Source: Rotaria socialis (taxonomy: Eukaryota > Rotifera > Eurotatoria > Philodinida > Philodinidae). Taken from it: 64,000 nt of DNA. Below the pieces are notes generated by a model. The model saw only the letters and a program-made list of their open reading frames with translations, did not search any database and was not told the origin of the DNA. Of the stretch, positions 47,601 through 62,100 are shown one piece after another (positions within the stretch are counted from its first letter, which is position 1; each line of letters opens with the position of its first letter). The stretch is taken from assembly GCA_905331475.1 (NCBI GenBank), contig CAJNYU010000030.1, positions 124,001 through 188,000 on the forward strand. Direction: 5' to 3'. Made by a program: the position numbers and the translations under genes.

Positions 47601-50600
47601 GGATCACATTTTTGTAGATAACGATTGGATTCGCTTTCATCTAGAGGTTTTTAAAAATTTTAGTAAAAAAATTTTCAAAATAACAGAAATACTTACTGTG
47701 ACATTGAAAAAAGAAAATTGGCGATGTTAGCAGTAATTTATTTGCCATTTGAGGTGGCCCAGCACATCGAGCAATACCTATATGTACAGATAATAAAATG
47801 AATTTTCGAAGAAAACGAAACTTCATTTGAAGAGACCTTCTCAGATATCGCGTATATTGATTTTCTCTATAATTGTTTTTTTATTAAATTTACTTTCAAG
47901 CAACACTAAAACTTTTCATTCTGAAATTTCAAAGAATTCGAATGTTATCCTTAAGATTATTAATTAGCGAAAATTGAAAATCAATATTCCAACCGAACAC
48001 ACTTTTATATCTAGAAACTCTTACCAGGTTCAACATAATCCGTTTTAATCCATGATGATAACCAACCCAAATGACAATCACAATACAGTGGATTACCTCC
48101 AAGTGCCCTACAAATAAATATCATTATTTGCATTCTTGCAAAACTCAGTTCGTCTACTTACACATGCGATAACGATGTAAGATCATTAAACGAACCATCG
48201 GGTATTGTAGAAATTTCATTTCCATGTAATGATCTAAAGAAATTTTCGTTTTTTATTATTCGAAAACAAATAGCTTGTGTATTGAAAGACATACAGTATT
48301 CGTAAATTTTTCAAGCCTTTAAATGAGGTTGATTCTAAACAACGAATTTTGTTGTATGACAATATTAACGTTTCAAGTCGAGTTAAATTGGAAAATATAT
48401 TTGCTTGTATTGAACGGAGTTTATTATAACTTAAATCAATTCTTATAAGATAAACAAGACGATTTGTTAATTCTGATGGTATTTCAGTTATATCATTTGC
48501 GTCCAAATATAATTCTTCTGTATCCAATGGCATTTGGTCATATGGTATCTGTCGCAAATGTGCATGTGAACATCGTACAATATGATTATAACATGAACAA
48601 TTTTGTGGACAATGATTTGGATACGACACATCGCATGTGTCGAGTTCGACAGCTGTAATAAAAAGAATAGAATTTGTTTTTTTTCAGATTCAAAAAAGAA
48701 ATACTCACGATTGCAAACAAAGTCATCGTCAGTTAAATTGACAATCTTAATAGAAAATTTTGATTAAAACAAAAGTTTGATTATAGATAAAAACAAAATG
48801 CTTACTGGAATATTCCGTAATTTGGTGGGTGACATACATCTACAAAAATTGAAAAATAACATGTAGTAGCAGGTTATCAGAATTAAGAAGTATGATATGA
48901 AGTTTATAGTATACAGAGCAAAGACGGAGCTGTCTAGTGTGTTTCTCTGTTAAATTATTCATTTTTTGTATCAAATTTCTATAGAGGATATCCTTGTGTT
49001 TGCTTAGACAACTCGATGTTACTTACTTTGGATATCCAGTAACAATGTTACTTTGTTTCAGCCAACTTTTCAACCATTGCATATGACAATTGCAAACAAA
49101 TGGATTTGATAAAAGATCCCTAAACAAAACAAATACTGCAGGAAATCCATTAAATAATTATTCTTACAATGCTGATAATGATCGTAATCGATCGAATGAA
49201 CCTGGCGCAATACATTTAATGCGATTATCATGCAATGATAATGTTTTTAGTGCATCCATATCAGCAAAAGTATCATTTTTAATGTACGTTAACTTATTTG
49301 TACGTAACATCAGTGTTCGAATATTTTTTAAGCCATTGAATGTTTGTGGTGTTATTACATTCAAATTATTATCACTTAAAAATCTATTATAATCAAAAAA
49401 TCAGAAAATGAAATTTACAGAATACATATTAACTAAATTTCTTACAATTCATTAAGCGAATCAGCTCCATCAAATGCATCATCATCGATTTCTTCTAATC
49501 GATTATTTCGTAAATCACTGTTAACAAAAACATCGAAATTATTTATTTGTATGAATTTATCTGAATTACATACAGTGTACGTAGACTTCGCAAACGCCGG
49601 AAACTGCCATCGCGTGAAACTCGTTTGATTAAATTATCTTGAAGATGTCTAAAAAACAAAATTTCAATAAGAATTCATTTTCAAGCAATCCTTCGTCCGA
49701 ATTTGAATGATTACGAACTGTCAATTCAGTTGTAAAAAGATTCTTCTCTCCTATATTAGTTATCATCTACGATTAAATCTAATTGGCCCCGATCAGAATT
49801 TTAAACTCTCTTCGAAACATAGAATGTTTCTTTATTTTTACTCTAAAAAGTTATTCTAATATATTCTCACAGTGCAGTAGTAAATGCTGGTATATCATTT
49901 GGTATTTCTTGTAATTGTAAACCACGACAGATAACAGTTGTACCATCACATGTACATCCTTTTGGACACTGTACCTCACATTGATTACTATAAGCTGTTT
50001 GTTCAAATTCGATTCGACCTAATTAGAATAGAAGAAAACAAAAGAAAATTTTGAAGTTTTTGGAAATTCACTAAAATCTCACTTCGACATCGAAATCTTC
50101 GATCGTTTAATACACCAAATTTTCGTTTTGCCATACGTCTTGGACCAGCACAACGAACACCACTGGTTTCAATCTTTTTTTCGCGTAAATAAGCATTTAA
50201 CCAGCGCAGATGGCAATCACAAATGAATGGATTACGAGCCAAATGTCTTTAAAAATCACGTTTCAAGCAAAAATAAAATTCGAAAAACTGGAACTTACAA
50301 TGTCTGAATGTTTTTCAATGGTGCAAATGTATTATTAACTAATGTTTTCAGTTTATTATCGTACAAGGACAATAAACTCAACTTTTCTAATCCGCGAAAT
50401 GTATCGTCACGTACACATACTAATTTATTTGCATTCAGTAATCTGTGTGTGAGAAAAAAATGAAATTTTAATGAATTTTTCTATAAAAATATTTCACAAT
50501 AAATCGATACAAACATTAACAAAAGAGAGCACACATATTAAATTATAAAAATATCAAACAAACAACAAGCAATTAAATCTAAGCTTACTCACAAGAGTTG

Positions 50601-53600
50601 TAGATGCATGAATTCGTGATGAAATACACCAAATGGTAAATGCGCAAGCTGATTGTTTGATAGTATACTATATCCATAACCAATAAATAAGAATATAGTA
50701 AATCATGCATGTGATTATGTGAGAGAAAAATGAAATAAAACTGTTTTCTTGCATGGAAAAATCATTCTTCATGCTATAGTATTTAACCATCACCAACTAT
50801 CATTACAAGAGTGTACATATGTGATCGTGAATGTTAAACATGCCTTTCCTCATATTTATATATTTCGGTTTTTATTTTTATTTTCATCCTGGCACTCACA
50901 AAAGCTGTAGAGAGTTCAATTCGCTGAACGCGTCAGATGGTAACATTTTGAGATCATTTCGATAGAGAATACTAAATAATATTTTTCTCATTCATATGTG
51001 TATAAAAAAAAAAGAAAAGTGAAACCGCAAAAAAAGATATTTATACGTACAGTGAATTTAGTGATTTTAAACCAGTAAATGAATCAGGATAAATGGTTGA
51101 TATTAAATTATTGCTGATGTCTCTAAAATTCGGAAAAAAAATTTTCTGCAAATAAAATATCATCCAAGAAAATTTCACACTCACAGGCGTCGTAATTTTT
51201 TCAAATGAGAAAATATTTTAGGCGAAATTTCGGAAATACGATTTTTTTCCAAACGTCTAAAAAAGAAAAGTTCAAAAGAAAATTTAATTAAAAGAAATAG
51301 ATTTCACAATTCAATGGTTGTATCTGGAATATTTCTTGGAATTTCCACAAGATCTTTATCTTTACAATCGACGACACCATTAAAACATGTGCATGGATAC
51401 GGACATACGGGTACATTGCATGTATAATCGATATCATCAATGTCTATTGTGAAGAAGAAGAAGAAACAAAAATATCTATTATTCATTTATAATGAATTAA
51501 TTAAAAACTTTACCCATGCTATTGCATTGTTTTTCATCATCCATCAATGACGTTATATCTTTATGACTGAGCGTATCAGCATCTTGACATCGCGCATTAA
51601 GGCCAAGAAATGGATGTAACTTAAGATATTTAGCAAGCCATAGTAGACGGCAATCACATACGAATTGATTATCATGAAGTCGTCTTTAAGAAATAAAAAA
51701 TAATAATTTTCAGAAAAAAAAAATTTTTTTTAATTAGAAATATCAGTTCATGTCGAACCAAAAACAAAAAGGTGTACATGCAATTCAAACGTGTGAATTA
51801 TGTTTTATTTCAAAAAAAAAATATATATATATATATATATACTTACAAAACCCTTAATTCGATCAGCCGTGCAAACGGTAAGACGGGCAGCGTTGTTAAA
51901 TTGTTGAAATTCAATGTACTAGAAGAAAAAATCAATAACACACAACACCAGTAAACCCAAAAGCTCTCATGCAAATCCTATCTGATCAATGATTCTAATT
52001 AGAATAAATCTACTTTACTATTATTAATAAATAACTACAGTGATGAAACATGACAGATTATGTAGAATATTACTCACATAATCTCTAATCGATTGAGTCC
52101 ATTAATAGCCTCGGCTTCCATACAAGTGATCTCATTGTGATCCAATTGTCTATATGATGTAATTATGATAATGAGTATTATCCTTTAGATTATGATTTAT
52201 CGGCACTTACAAATTATCAATTGCTTGAAGACCCTGTAACATTCCTTTTTTAACGGCTCGTAGTTGGTTAGAACTGAGATCCCTATTATAGTAAGAAAAG
52301 AAAACAATAATAATGTATTTTTTCTGTTTAGTCCTTGAGTCAAATGCATACAATCGTTGAAGTTGTTTGAGGGATGAAAATGTGCCATCGGCGAGATGAT
52401 TTAGCTTATTACCGTTAAGACGTCTAGAAAAACATAAAACGTAAAGTATCCCATCTATCAATCAAATATTCCATCTATCTTATTTTGTCATCATCATCAT
52501 CATCATCATCATCATCAACATTTACATTAACATTATCGTCTATTTTCTCCATCTTAGTCATTCATTCATATTACATAAATAGACTCAACTACATTGATTG
52601 CCTATCATTAGACGGGCTGCAGGCAGAGAACAACAAGAAGGCAGGTTACATTATTTGTTCATTTCAATTAGTCTCTATCAATACGTCTGTTCAATGAAGC
52701 GAACGACATATAGTCAGACAAATGATATGGCCGGTCATAAAAAAAAACACTATGAGAGGGGAGGACAGACAGGGTACTGAGCTCCCTCTCGCTCTTTATT
52801 TGTAATATAGTTATCGACGAATTGCAAATAACTGTAATTTTAAGAGTAGCACAGCGGTAATCGCAGACATATGGCGATTGTTGAATATAACAATCTCGTT
52901 CGCAATTGAATGATGTGATGATGAATGACGGTATATTAAGTAAAGAACAAAAGCACCTTTAGAGAAAGTTGTATGATTTCAATTTTTTTCTTTCTCAAGT
53001 ATCGATAATAAAAAGTTAAATCAAATTTCACTTACAATTTTTCTAATGATATCAAGTCTCGAAAAGCATCAGTATCAACTGTATGTATTTGATTGTCTTG
53101 AAGGTTTCTATGTAAAAGAAAGCAAAAAAATATATATAAATCATTAAAAAAAGATATTTACGCCAAACTGTCAATCTCTCAAGCTTTTCAAAAATTAAAG
53201 ATAATACATCTATGCGTGACCTCAATTTTTGTTATCATCACGTCTATTTTTCTTTTTCTTCTTCTTCTTCTCAAGTGTCTGTTGTATGTCTTGAACTTGA
53301 ACTTGTCTTAATCTCTTCGATTCGTGCTCCTTTTTTGTTTCAATTATTATTTAAGGTATGAATATCCGTTACAGAATTAGTCTTCATTTTTTTTTCTTCC
53401 TTTCCATTGTATAATATTTAAGAAAAGAACAAGGTAACTGATTGAGAAGGTTATTAAAGTCATTGTTCTCTTATTTGTATTCTTTCTGTTTGAAATACAC
53501 AAAAAGTTTATTGAATGTATAATTTTCATACGTGTGCATTATATGAAATCTCCGAGAGCTCCATCGCTTTGTGCGTGTGTGTGCGCGCATGTATGCTTAT

Positions 53601-56600
53601 TCTTCTGCTTGTGTATGTGTGTGTGTGTGTCTACTTGACCTTGTCATGGTACGAAAGTCGGATGAGGAAGAAGAGCTCTTAACCTTGTCAATAGGGGAAC
53701 CGATGGTTCAAAGATGTTCATTTGACAATAACAATGATAATAGTAGAAAACTTGGAAAATATCTTTATTTATATTACCAATCATTAATCATACTTACAAG
53801 ATACGTAGTTGACGAAATGTTTTAAAATCATCCTTCCGAATTATTGATAGATTATTGAATTGTAATTCTCTATGAAGAAAAAAAGAAAACAGATATTAAG
53901 CAGATTCATGTCAAATTATCTATTACAATGTTATTTGATCGTATTATAAACAAATATTCAAATGAGAAACTTCTTGGCTAATGTAATCATTTTGAAGTTC
54001 TCTTGAGAAGTAAACGTTATCATAAAGCCTCTTTATTACGCACAGCTTGTGTCAGATGCGCTAATAACTATCTCTCTGTTTGACTCTTTATTGTAGATAA
54101 TTTATCCAATATTACATTTTAGTGATTATTGAGAAAAAATTATCACATCCGTTGTTTCTCTATCCATATATTCGGCATGTCAATTATGCAAATCTATGCA
54201 TTCAGAAAAGGCAAAATTGTGTAACATATTAATTGAGGATCTACTCTACTAAAAGTAATAAGAAGGCCAATTTAACGGTCAGCCGCATATTTATGCTCGT
54301 ACACATTGATTGGTATTTGATTCATTCATGCTTTTTTTATTTGTGAGAATATAGGTGACAATGAATTAAGCGAGGTCATACAAACAAAATATATATATAT
54401 ATATATACAAAGAGAAAGCAACAGCGAATAAATCATAATGATAATCGAGCGGAACACAAATTGCTCTTTAGACTGCCCGTACAACATGAACTTCTCATTT
54501 GCTATGTTTCTTTTTAAGTTTCTTTCGGATAAGAATCGATAATTGAAGTAAACTGATTTCTATCATTACTCAGTGGGCGGAGTTGAACGAAACATAATTG
54601 GCCTTGATATTTCATCCTCTAACTAGTTTCTTTCTAAGTTAAGATGACGAAGAGAGCGAAAAAGAAAACTTTGTATATACATTGTTATCATCGATTACTC
54701 GCTGAGCTCTTTAGTGTGACGCAATCATACAACTCATCATACTCTGGGTTGACAGGCCACCATTGGAGTTCGAGATAGTAGTAAAATGGGCGGGCAATAT
54801 TAGTTGTCGTAGTTTTTTCACATCAGCATGACAAGCTTTCTTTTACTCCTTTTACATTCTATTGTATATGCCCAATTCTTCATATGTCCATGGTTGGTGT
54901 GAACCATTTATTCATTGTGATGAAGGAAAAAACGAGAAAAAAATGTTGATTCTATCGTTTTTGTATGCATACATATAGGTATACATGTATGTATACAAAG
55001 TAAGGGTGAAAAAGAAACCTTTTAATCATCCTACTTTCGTTGAACATATTTTATGAACTATAATCATTGTTCTATCGTACAAATATTCTTCAAATGAAAC
55101 CATAAAGAGCAAAAAGCAACGGCGCGAACTTTTCTTCTTGTTTTTTTAGTTTGAAGAACAACAGAAGTATTAGGTCAATACATGAAATAATATTCATGTC
55201 TTAAAATATGGAAGAAACCGTGCGATTTTTACTTTTTTTCTCCTTCGTGTTTAATCGTCTTGTCCGAATTTTAAGGTACCTGATCCTAGGTTGCATCACG
55301 AATGATGAGCATTGACCTTTTTTTTCTCTTCTGCTTCTGTAGTATATGAAGAAATATGCAGACAAGAAATTGGTTCGCACGAAACAAAACAAAAAAAGGA
55401 ATGATAAAATAAGACATATATCTATATAGATGGGCAAGCAATGCTTGCACGTCAATCTTGTCTACGATCAGCTAAGGTGTGCGTGCATATTTCTTCTTAT
55501 TCTTTCTCAACATTCACATATCTACATACACATAGAAACGATTGTTGTTCTATATGATCAACAAAAACACTTGGCATTCGCTTCACTTTTGTTTACAGAT
55601 CACATGTGTACGGCGTAATCTTTTTTTTATACATCGTTCATTGATCTATCTCAACCTGGCGAGAACACTAAAGAGCGTCCATATACGCGTCAACGGCAAC
55701 GTTAGTGAGAAGTACACATAAATATATATATATATATATATATCTTTATATCTATATACTATGATTGTTTGTTCCGTTCCGTGCTCAAAGATCGATATAA
55801 ATACTTGCCGATTATGATTAAGGTTGCATAAAAGATTCTATGACGCAATATCTATAGAAAATAAACGGCAATACAAAGGAATAAAATGGAAAGATCGACG
55901 CATAGGGAAGGTCCATCTGTCTGTCTACTTTTTTTTTTCGATGAAAACATCTTTACCACTGTGTTCGGTGCATACAAGATGACATGCCCATTCGATAAAA
56001 CGTAAATCTATCGAGACTAACTAAAAACGACAGGCGAGTGATCGTAGAGACAACAGTTGTATAATACCAACATAAAGTTACCAATGGAGCGAAACGACGC
56101 GGCGTTGTTTCTATCACGAAGGACATATAAATCCATTTTGCATATTCAATTCAGATAAAAAAACATAAAACTAAGAAAAAAGGAAAGGAAACGTGAGAAG
56201 CATTTTGACTGCTCTTTTACTCTCATTTTCTAGTTTACATCATACAATCGTACACCTGAAGAATTCAATCGCACATTCGCAAAGATTCAATTGTGCGTAA
56301 TGACATCATCGGCAATCAATTGGGCAGTTGTGCTGCTCTCTTACAAGTTAATCTTATTGAATCGTCATGCAAACACGTATCAAGTAGAAAAAAAAAGATT
56401 AGAACGCTCTCTTCTTTTTTTTTATTCATTGATTATATGTGTATATATCAAGGTCAAATAACCAATTTATCTTTTTTTTTTAATACATTCTACTTTATAT
56501 GAATAATCTACTTACAGTTTAAAAACATTTCTTGGTATTCCAGGTGGTATTGTTTGTAGTCCTCGATTGCTACAGTCAACATTGGGTCCATGACAGGAGC

Positions 56601-56682
56601 AAACAGATGGACATGCCCCAATAAAATGTGACTGAGATAATAGAAGAATATAAATACTACACGTTAACAACAATAGGGTCAT
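44664..56682 (-). CDS. slit: Slit, secreted axon-guidance ligand
   Basis: Thirty-two exons; the coding total is 4491 nt, 1496 aa (vertebrate SLIT2 is about 1530). Exons (minus): 56682-56516, 53869-53798, 53107-53036, 52423-52352, 52282-52211, 52149-52078, 51918-51847, 51683-51514, 51443-51308, 51256-51185, 51122-51051, 50971-50900, 50667-50593, 50442-50299, 50246-50083, 50018-49871, 49648-49574, 49517-49446, 49383-49168, 49119-49027, 48839-48806, 48745-48709, 48652-48295, 48233-48162, 48107-48025, 47777-47697, 47640-47275, 47224-47131, 47075-46522, 45489-45280, 45216-45007 and 44947-44664. Signal peptide at residues 1-23; four LRR blocks with Cys caps (about 24-256, 257-501, 502-726, 727-924), six EGF repeats, a laminin-G domain, one more EGF ([12 protein letters not shown]) and a C-terminal cystine knot (last 94 residues). 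It binds Robo receptors through the second LRR block. The EGF5-EGF6 linker ([12 protein letters not shown]) is where other Slits are cleaved. Intron 1 is about 2.6 kb. Confidence 0.96.
45530..45951. mobile_element. Foldback MITE, hAT-like, with 8-bp target duplication
   Basis: An element at 45538-45943 made of two long inverted arms (about 200 bp each, nearly identical) around a short centre near 45730-45750. It starts TAGAGCCCGTCGGGT and ends with the reverse complement. The 8-bp sequence ACTGGGAC flanks it directly on both sides (45530-45537 and 45944-45951), a target-site duplication. An 8-bp duplication and a TAGAG terminus that fits the hAT end consensus YARNG point to a hAT-family non-autonomous element. 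It has no coding capacity. It lies in the slit intron between the exons ending at 46522 and starting at 45489, only about 40 bp from the latter exon. Confidence 0.9.
52489..52518. repeat. (CAT)n microsatellite in slit intron
   Basis: About ten TCA/CAT triplets in the slit intron between the exons at 53036 and 52423. Confidence 0.85.
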
Positions 56683-59142
56683 CTTGTGAATGCGATTATT
56701 CGCATTTGCCGATTTGCTTTAAACATTAGTAGTAATAATAAAAAAGAAGGAGATTCTGGTTATATATTTGTAAATGTGGGTTCTGGTAACGAGTATCAAC
56801 AGGAAAGCAGATACATAAGAGAAGAAATGCGATAATTGTTATATGATGAAAAGAAGGAGTTGTAGCAGTAATAGCAGTAATAGCAGCAGGAATAGAAGTT
56901 GCAGTGACGATGCTCTTTACTCATACACGTTACTCGCGTATACACATATACACTGGACATTCATGAGCTCTGTTCTCGTTCGTTCGTGCGTTCGTTTTGC
57001 GCTCTCTTTCTATAAGAACAAAAAAAAGCTGAGAAGAAAACGAGAGCGAAAGAGTAGGGAGAGAGAGGGAGAGAAAAGAGTACGACCAGAGGCGAAAAGA
57101 CACAGAGAGAGGGGGGAGAGAGATGGATAGAGAGAGAGAGGGAGAAGGAGAGCAAGAGAATTGATTGTGATACTGATTAGTAATAATCATCGATGAGAAG
57201 AGAAGAATTGAACAGCTATATCATCGGCATAGCAGACGCAATATTACTACCGATCAAATAGATAGATCTCAAATTCAGCGTGACTAACAATGGAAATGGC
57301 TGTAGCATTAAGATAACCTCGAAATCGGATCTCATGTGATTGTTCAGGGGCTTCGAGATTGCTGACAAGTGTTGTCGCGATGTGGCAACATAGTAAAAAT
57401 AAGGCAACCAAAAGAGAAGTAGACTAATATATTTATTGAGGCGACAATCGTCGCCTAGAGGGTTGTATAGAAAATGGCGGAGTCTCTCTTTCTATTGTCT
57501 ACTGATGTATTTCACAAACAGTAAAACGAAGCGGGCAACATCATCGTCATGCGTTGTACTACTACTACTCATCAATACCACTTGATAATCAGATTTAAGA
57601 GAATAAAAAGAGGAAGAATGGGGTGGAGTGAGTAATAATGATGAGAATGTAGAAAATCGTTACGTCGATCGTTCGGTTTTTAGGCAATTAGACATGGTAT
57701 ACATACATACTCATATATACACATAGTTTGCTTCTTTTCTAAGTGCAATTGGACTATCATCATGTACTAACGTTTATATGCTATTTAGCGCGTTCATCAA
57801 CTTCTTCTACATTTAGACATGATGCTTTTTTTTCATAAGAAGTATTTGCTAATCGTTCATTTCTAATCAAATACTTCGATGTGATATGTTCAAACAAGAA
57901 ATTATTCTCACGATCACTTGTCTAATGTGTATCTTAACACAATAGAAGAGATATACGTACATAGATGATGAAGTAGTAGCAGCAGCAGCATGAATCTAAC
58001 GTTTTTGTTTTCAACGAATATGGCTTCATATATTAATCGAAGGATATTTATTAAAAGCATAATATGTCGTTTCGAATTATGATAGACAGTGATGATCAAA
58101 TAGAAAATCTTCTCAAGTCAGATAAGTATAGTCTACATCATTTTGCAGACTTAGTAAACAATAGCCTTGTGAACATTGCAAGTAATTAAATCAATCGATT
58201 CAATAGATTTCCTTGTCTGATGTAAAAAACAAACTTAATCAGATTTTGATACAGTATTGGTCTTTTTCACTGTTGAATATCATGATTGATTAACTAATAA
58301 ACATTTATTTTCTAGAAAATGTCTCAAGGAGACTCTATCTTTATATAATCACATATCATCGATTATCAAAAAAGCCCTTCATAATTATACATAAATAATA
58401 ATGTATTAGCTACAATTACTTGGCCATTCTAAGAAATGTGCGATAGTGCAACTATAAGCTTAAACGTTTAGCAGCATCTTTCGACGTCTGCTGTCCATAA
58501 CACTATTAACACTATGCTGATAGGATGACGACTTTGACTTCGATATATATATATATATATATAAATAGAAAAGAATGCTCGAAGGACGTATCAAATATGA
58601 CTTGATTGGGTTTCATTTATTTACTTGTTAATAATTTGTTCGAAATATGTGTGGCTTCAAATTAGAATAGAAACGAATAATTTTAATCAAATATGAACTT
58701 GTAGCAAATTTATTGATACTTTATCCGAGATTGTGTAGATTATATTGTAATCAAAGATGAATTAATATTCATTTTAGGCTCTTTTTTCATTGATAGAAAG
58801 ACCTTGAAAATTGATCTTCATTGAGTTCCATTATTTTTTTTATCGGCACACATAAATCTGAACGTGCTTTTTTTAATTCTTTTTTTTCTTCTTCTTCCAT
58901 ATTGTGTCTATACAATTACATAATAACGTCGACTGTAGATTAGTGACATCTTATAATACTAACAACCTTTATGGACACTGGAACAGACCAGTAAATAACG
59001 CTGGAAATTACGAAATAGAAAAAAAATAATATCTTTCTTCATTAACATGAGCAATTGTAATCAAATGTGGTCTTATGTAATTAGCTTTCTTTATGTTCCG
59101 ATATATAGGATAGTCAGTTATTTATTTTTTCATATTTTTCAG
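56683..59142. other. Divergent intergenic region between slit and ABCF1
   Basis: About 2.5 kb holding the slit promoter (minus strand) and the ABCF1 promoter (plus strand). It contains AGT/AGC triplet runs near 56865-56900 and a purine-rich GAGA block at about 57020-57160. A TTTTTCAG acceptor directly before 59143 suggests that the ABCF1 5' UTR is spliced. No coding exon recognised. Confidence 0.5.
57020..57160. repeat. Purine-rich GAGA tract upstream of slit
   Basis: About 140 bases dominated by GAGA, GGGAGA and AAAGAG units, starting about 340 bp upstream of the slit start codon. Such tracts can bind GAGA-type factors or form unusual structures; no function can be shown here. Confidence 0.7.
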
Positions 59143-59152
59143 ATCGCGTTTA

Positions 59153-62100
59153 ATGGCTTCCAAACGTGCACACCGTCTCGAACAAGTAGAGAAAGGTCTA
59201 GTAAATCTTTCTTTAGCCGGTAATGATAGTGATGATTCTGACGATGATTCTAAACGAAAAAATAATAAGAAAAAAAATGCTCAACCGAAAATTAAACCAC
59301 CGCCACCAACGAAAACGAATCAACCAAAACTTCAACAATCTGATGATGATGACCAAAATGAACCAACAACAACTAATAATGTTCAACAACAGAACGATTC
59401 CGATGACGATAAAAAACGTAACAAGAATAAAAAAAGTAAAGGAAAAAAAAACAATAAACAAGCCAACGATGATGATGTTGATGATCAAGTATCATCGGTA
59501 AAACAAGGTACAAGTCGTTTTTTGTTTATTTTAAATTCTTTATTAACGTTTTTTCTCTTGCCTAACTTCACTTTCAGCTGGTTCCGATGATGATGATAAT
59601 CGAAACAAGAAAAAAAATAAAGGAAAGAAAAATAATAAACAAGTCAATGACCTTGATGATCAAGCATCTAGTAAACAAGGTACCATTGTTTGATTTAAAT
59701 TCTCTAGTAAATTAAATTTGTTTTTCTTTGTCTAGCTTCTCTTCCGGCTGATTCAGACGATGATGATAATCGAAACAAGAAGAAAACTAAAGGAAAAAAA
59801 GGTCAAAATAAAACTAATGATAATGAACCAGCTGAATCAAAACAAAATGAAAATAAATCCGAACGAAAAAAACCAAAAGGTGGTAAAAAGAATGTAGCAT
59901 CAGATAATGAAGATGAAAATGAAAATGAAAATGAAATTAATGATGTTCCGCCAACTGTTATTCACAAAGATGTTCAACAAGGTAAAATTCGAATTTTCGC
60001 ACAAAAAGTTTACGAGATTTCTCAGTACAACATGACATATTTCTTTGATCGAACAAAATACGACGTCCTCGACTTTTTGCCGCATTGCATCATAATCATT
60101 TAGCGAGAGTTCTCCAAGGCTGTTTTCTATTTCATAAGAGTTTTCATGGACTCAGCTCAGCTGAGAAGTCGAAATATCGTGTTCCATTTATAAAATATTT
60201 ATTCTATATGATGAATGTTGTTATAAAAAGTCTTCTTAAAAATAAAACAGCCTTGCGATGGAATCTTTCTTTAGGCGCTTAAATATTTTCTTTTACGATT
60301 ACTTGGAGCTATTATGATTTAGAATATATGTTTCTTTTTAGCTGAAGTCAACTTCTCTGATGAATCCGACGATAATACTAAATCAAAGAAAAATAGTAAT
60401 AAAAAACAAAATAAGCAAAAGAAAGGTAGTAAACAGCCAACAACTAAAGGTAAGCCGATTGATTATTTATGTCAAATGAAATTTCTATTAAAAATTTAAT
60501 TGTTCAAGTTGATTCTGACGATGGCGCAGAAATCAATACTAAACATGATGATGAACCTGTTGTCAAAGATGAACCAATCGAACTCAAAGAAGTTTCGCAA
60601 GGTTTGCAATCAAATTTTTTTGACAGAATAAATTTTTTTAAAACATAATTTTCTATTCACTTTCAGCACCTATTGAATGGAATGATTCTGATGAAGATAA
60701 CAAAAAAAAGCAAAAAGGATCGAAGAAAAAACAAAAAAATGTTCCAACTAATCAACAAGCGCCAACTCCTGTAACAGAAGAGCCACAACAAACTACAGTA
60801 GAAGAACCACAGCAAACTACAGTAGAAGAACCACAACAAACTACAGTAGAAGAACCACAACTAACTACAGTGGAAGAACCAGAGCCTACACCAATAGGTA
60901 AGTTTATATCTCAAACACTTCTCTAATGAAATTAATAGAATAGAAGATGTTGATTTTTTTGGGTGGAGGCAAATTTTGACTTCAAGTCTAGAAAAAAATG
61001 GCTTGATTTATCTTGAAATAGGAATATTAATAAACGTAGTTTTATCTCAATATATCATGTGCATGGATTTCTTATAATCATTGCTTGTCATGTTTCTTTG
61101 TAGCTCCTGTTACAGAAACATCAACAACCAAAAAGAAAATTTCAAGTAAAGAATTAAAAAAATTATTGGCTGCTGAAGAAGAAACTCCTGCTGATAACGA
61201 AGAACCCGAAATTGATGTTGAATCAACGCAAGCAGAGTCAAGTGATAAAAAAACGGAAAAAAAATTAACTCGAAAAGAATTAAAAGCTCTCGAGAAAAAA
61301 TTAGCCTTTGAAAAACTCGTTGCATCAACGGCTGAATCTGATCAATTTTCTATATCTCAAGCAGCAACGCAAAATCGACAAGCACAATTATTTGAAACTG
61401 CTATCGATATTAAAATTGAAAATTTCTCTATTTCTGCTCGCGGTAATGATTTATTTGTTAATGCTAATTTAAATATTGCGAATGGTCGTCGATATGGTCT
61501 GGTTGGGCCTAATGGTATGGGCAAAACAACCCTATTGAAACATATTGCTAATCGTCAATTGGGTATACCACCAAATATTGATGTTCTATTGTGTGAACAA
61601 GAAGTTCAAGCTGATGAAAAATCTGCACTTGAAATATTATTAATAGCCGATGTTAAACGTGTTAAACTACTCGAAGAACAAAAGCAACTTGAAGCTCAAC
61701 TTGAAACATCCAGAGATAATGATCTACAAGATAAACTACGACATGTTTACGATGAATTAAAAGCTATTAATGCCGATGCAGCTGAACCAAAAGCGCGCCG
61801 AATTCTTGCTGGTCTTGGTTTTACACCGGAAATGATCTCTCGTCCATCGAAATCATTTAGTGGCGGTTGGCGTATGCGTATATCTCTTGCTCGTGCACTC
61901 TATATTGAACCAACATTATTAATGCTTGATGAACCGACAAATCATCTTGATCTTAATGCTGTTATTTGGCTCGACAACTATTTACAATCATGGAAGAAAA
62001 CATTATTAGTTGTATCTCATGATCAGTCGTTTTTAGATAATATATGTACGGATGTCATACATTTGGATGGAAAAAAATTATATTACTACAGAGGCAATTA

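Noticed and set aside
52851..52920. tRNA-like A-box wording (TAGCACAGCGG) with a weak B-box-like GTTCG further on
   Set aside because: I could not pair the acceptor, D or anticodon stems; it is probably chance or a very old SINE trace.
56843..57190. Arg/Glu-rich and Ser/Leu-rich frames on both strands
   Set aside because: They are translations of the GAGA purine tract.
59213..59488. Hydrophobic minus-strand frame
   Set aside because: Antisense of the Lys/Asp-rich first exon of ABCF1.
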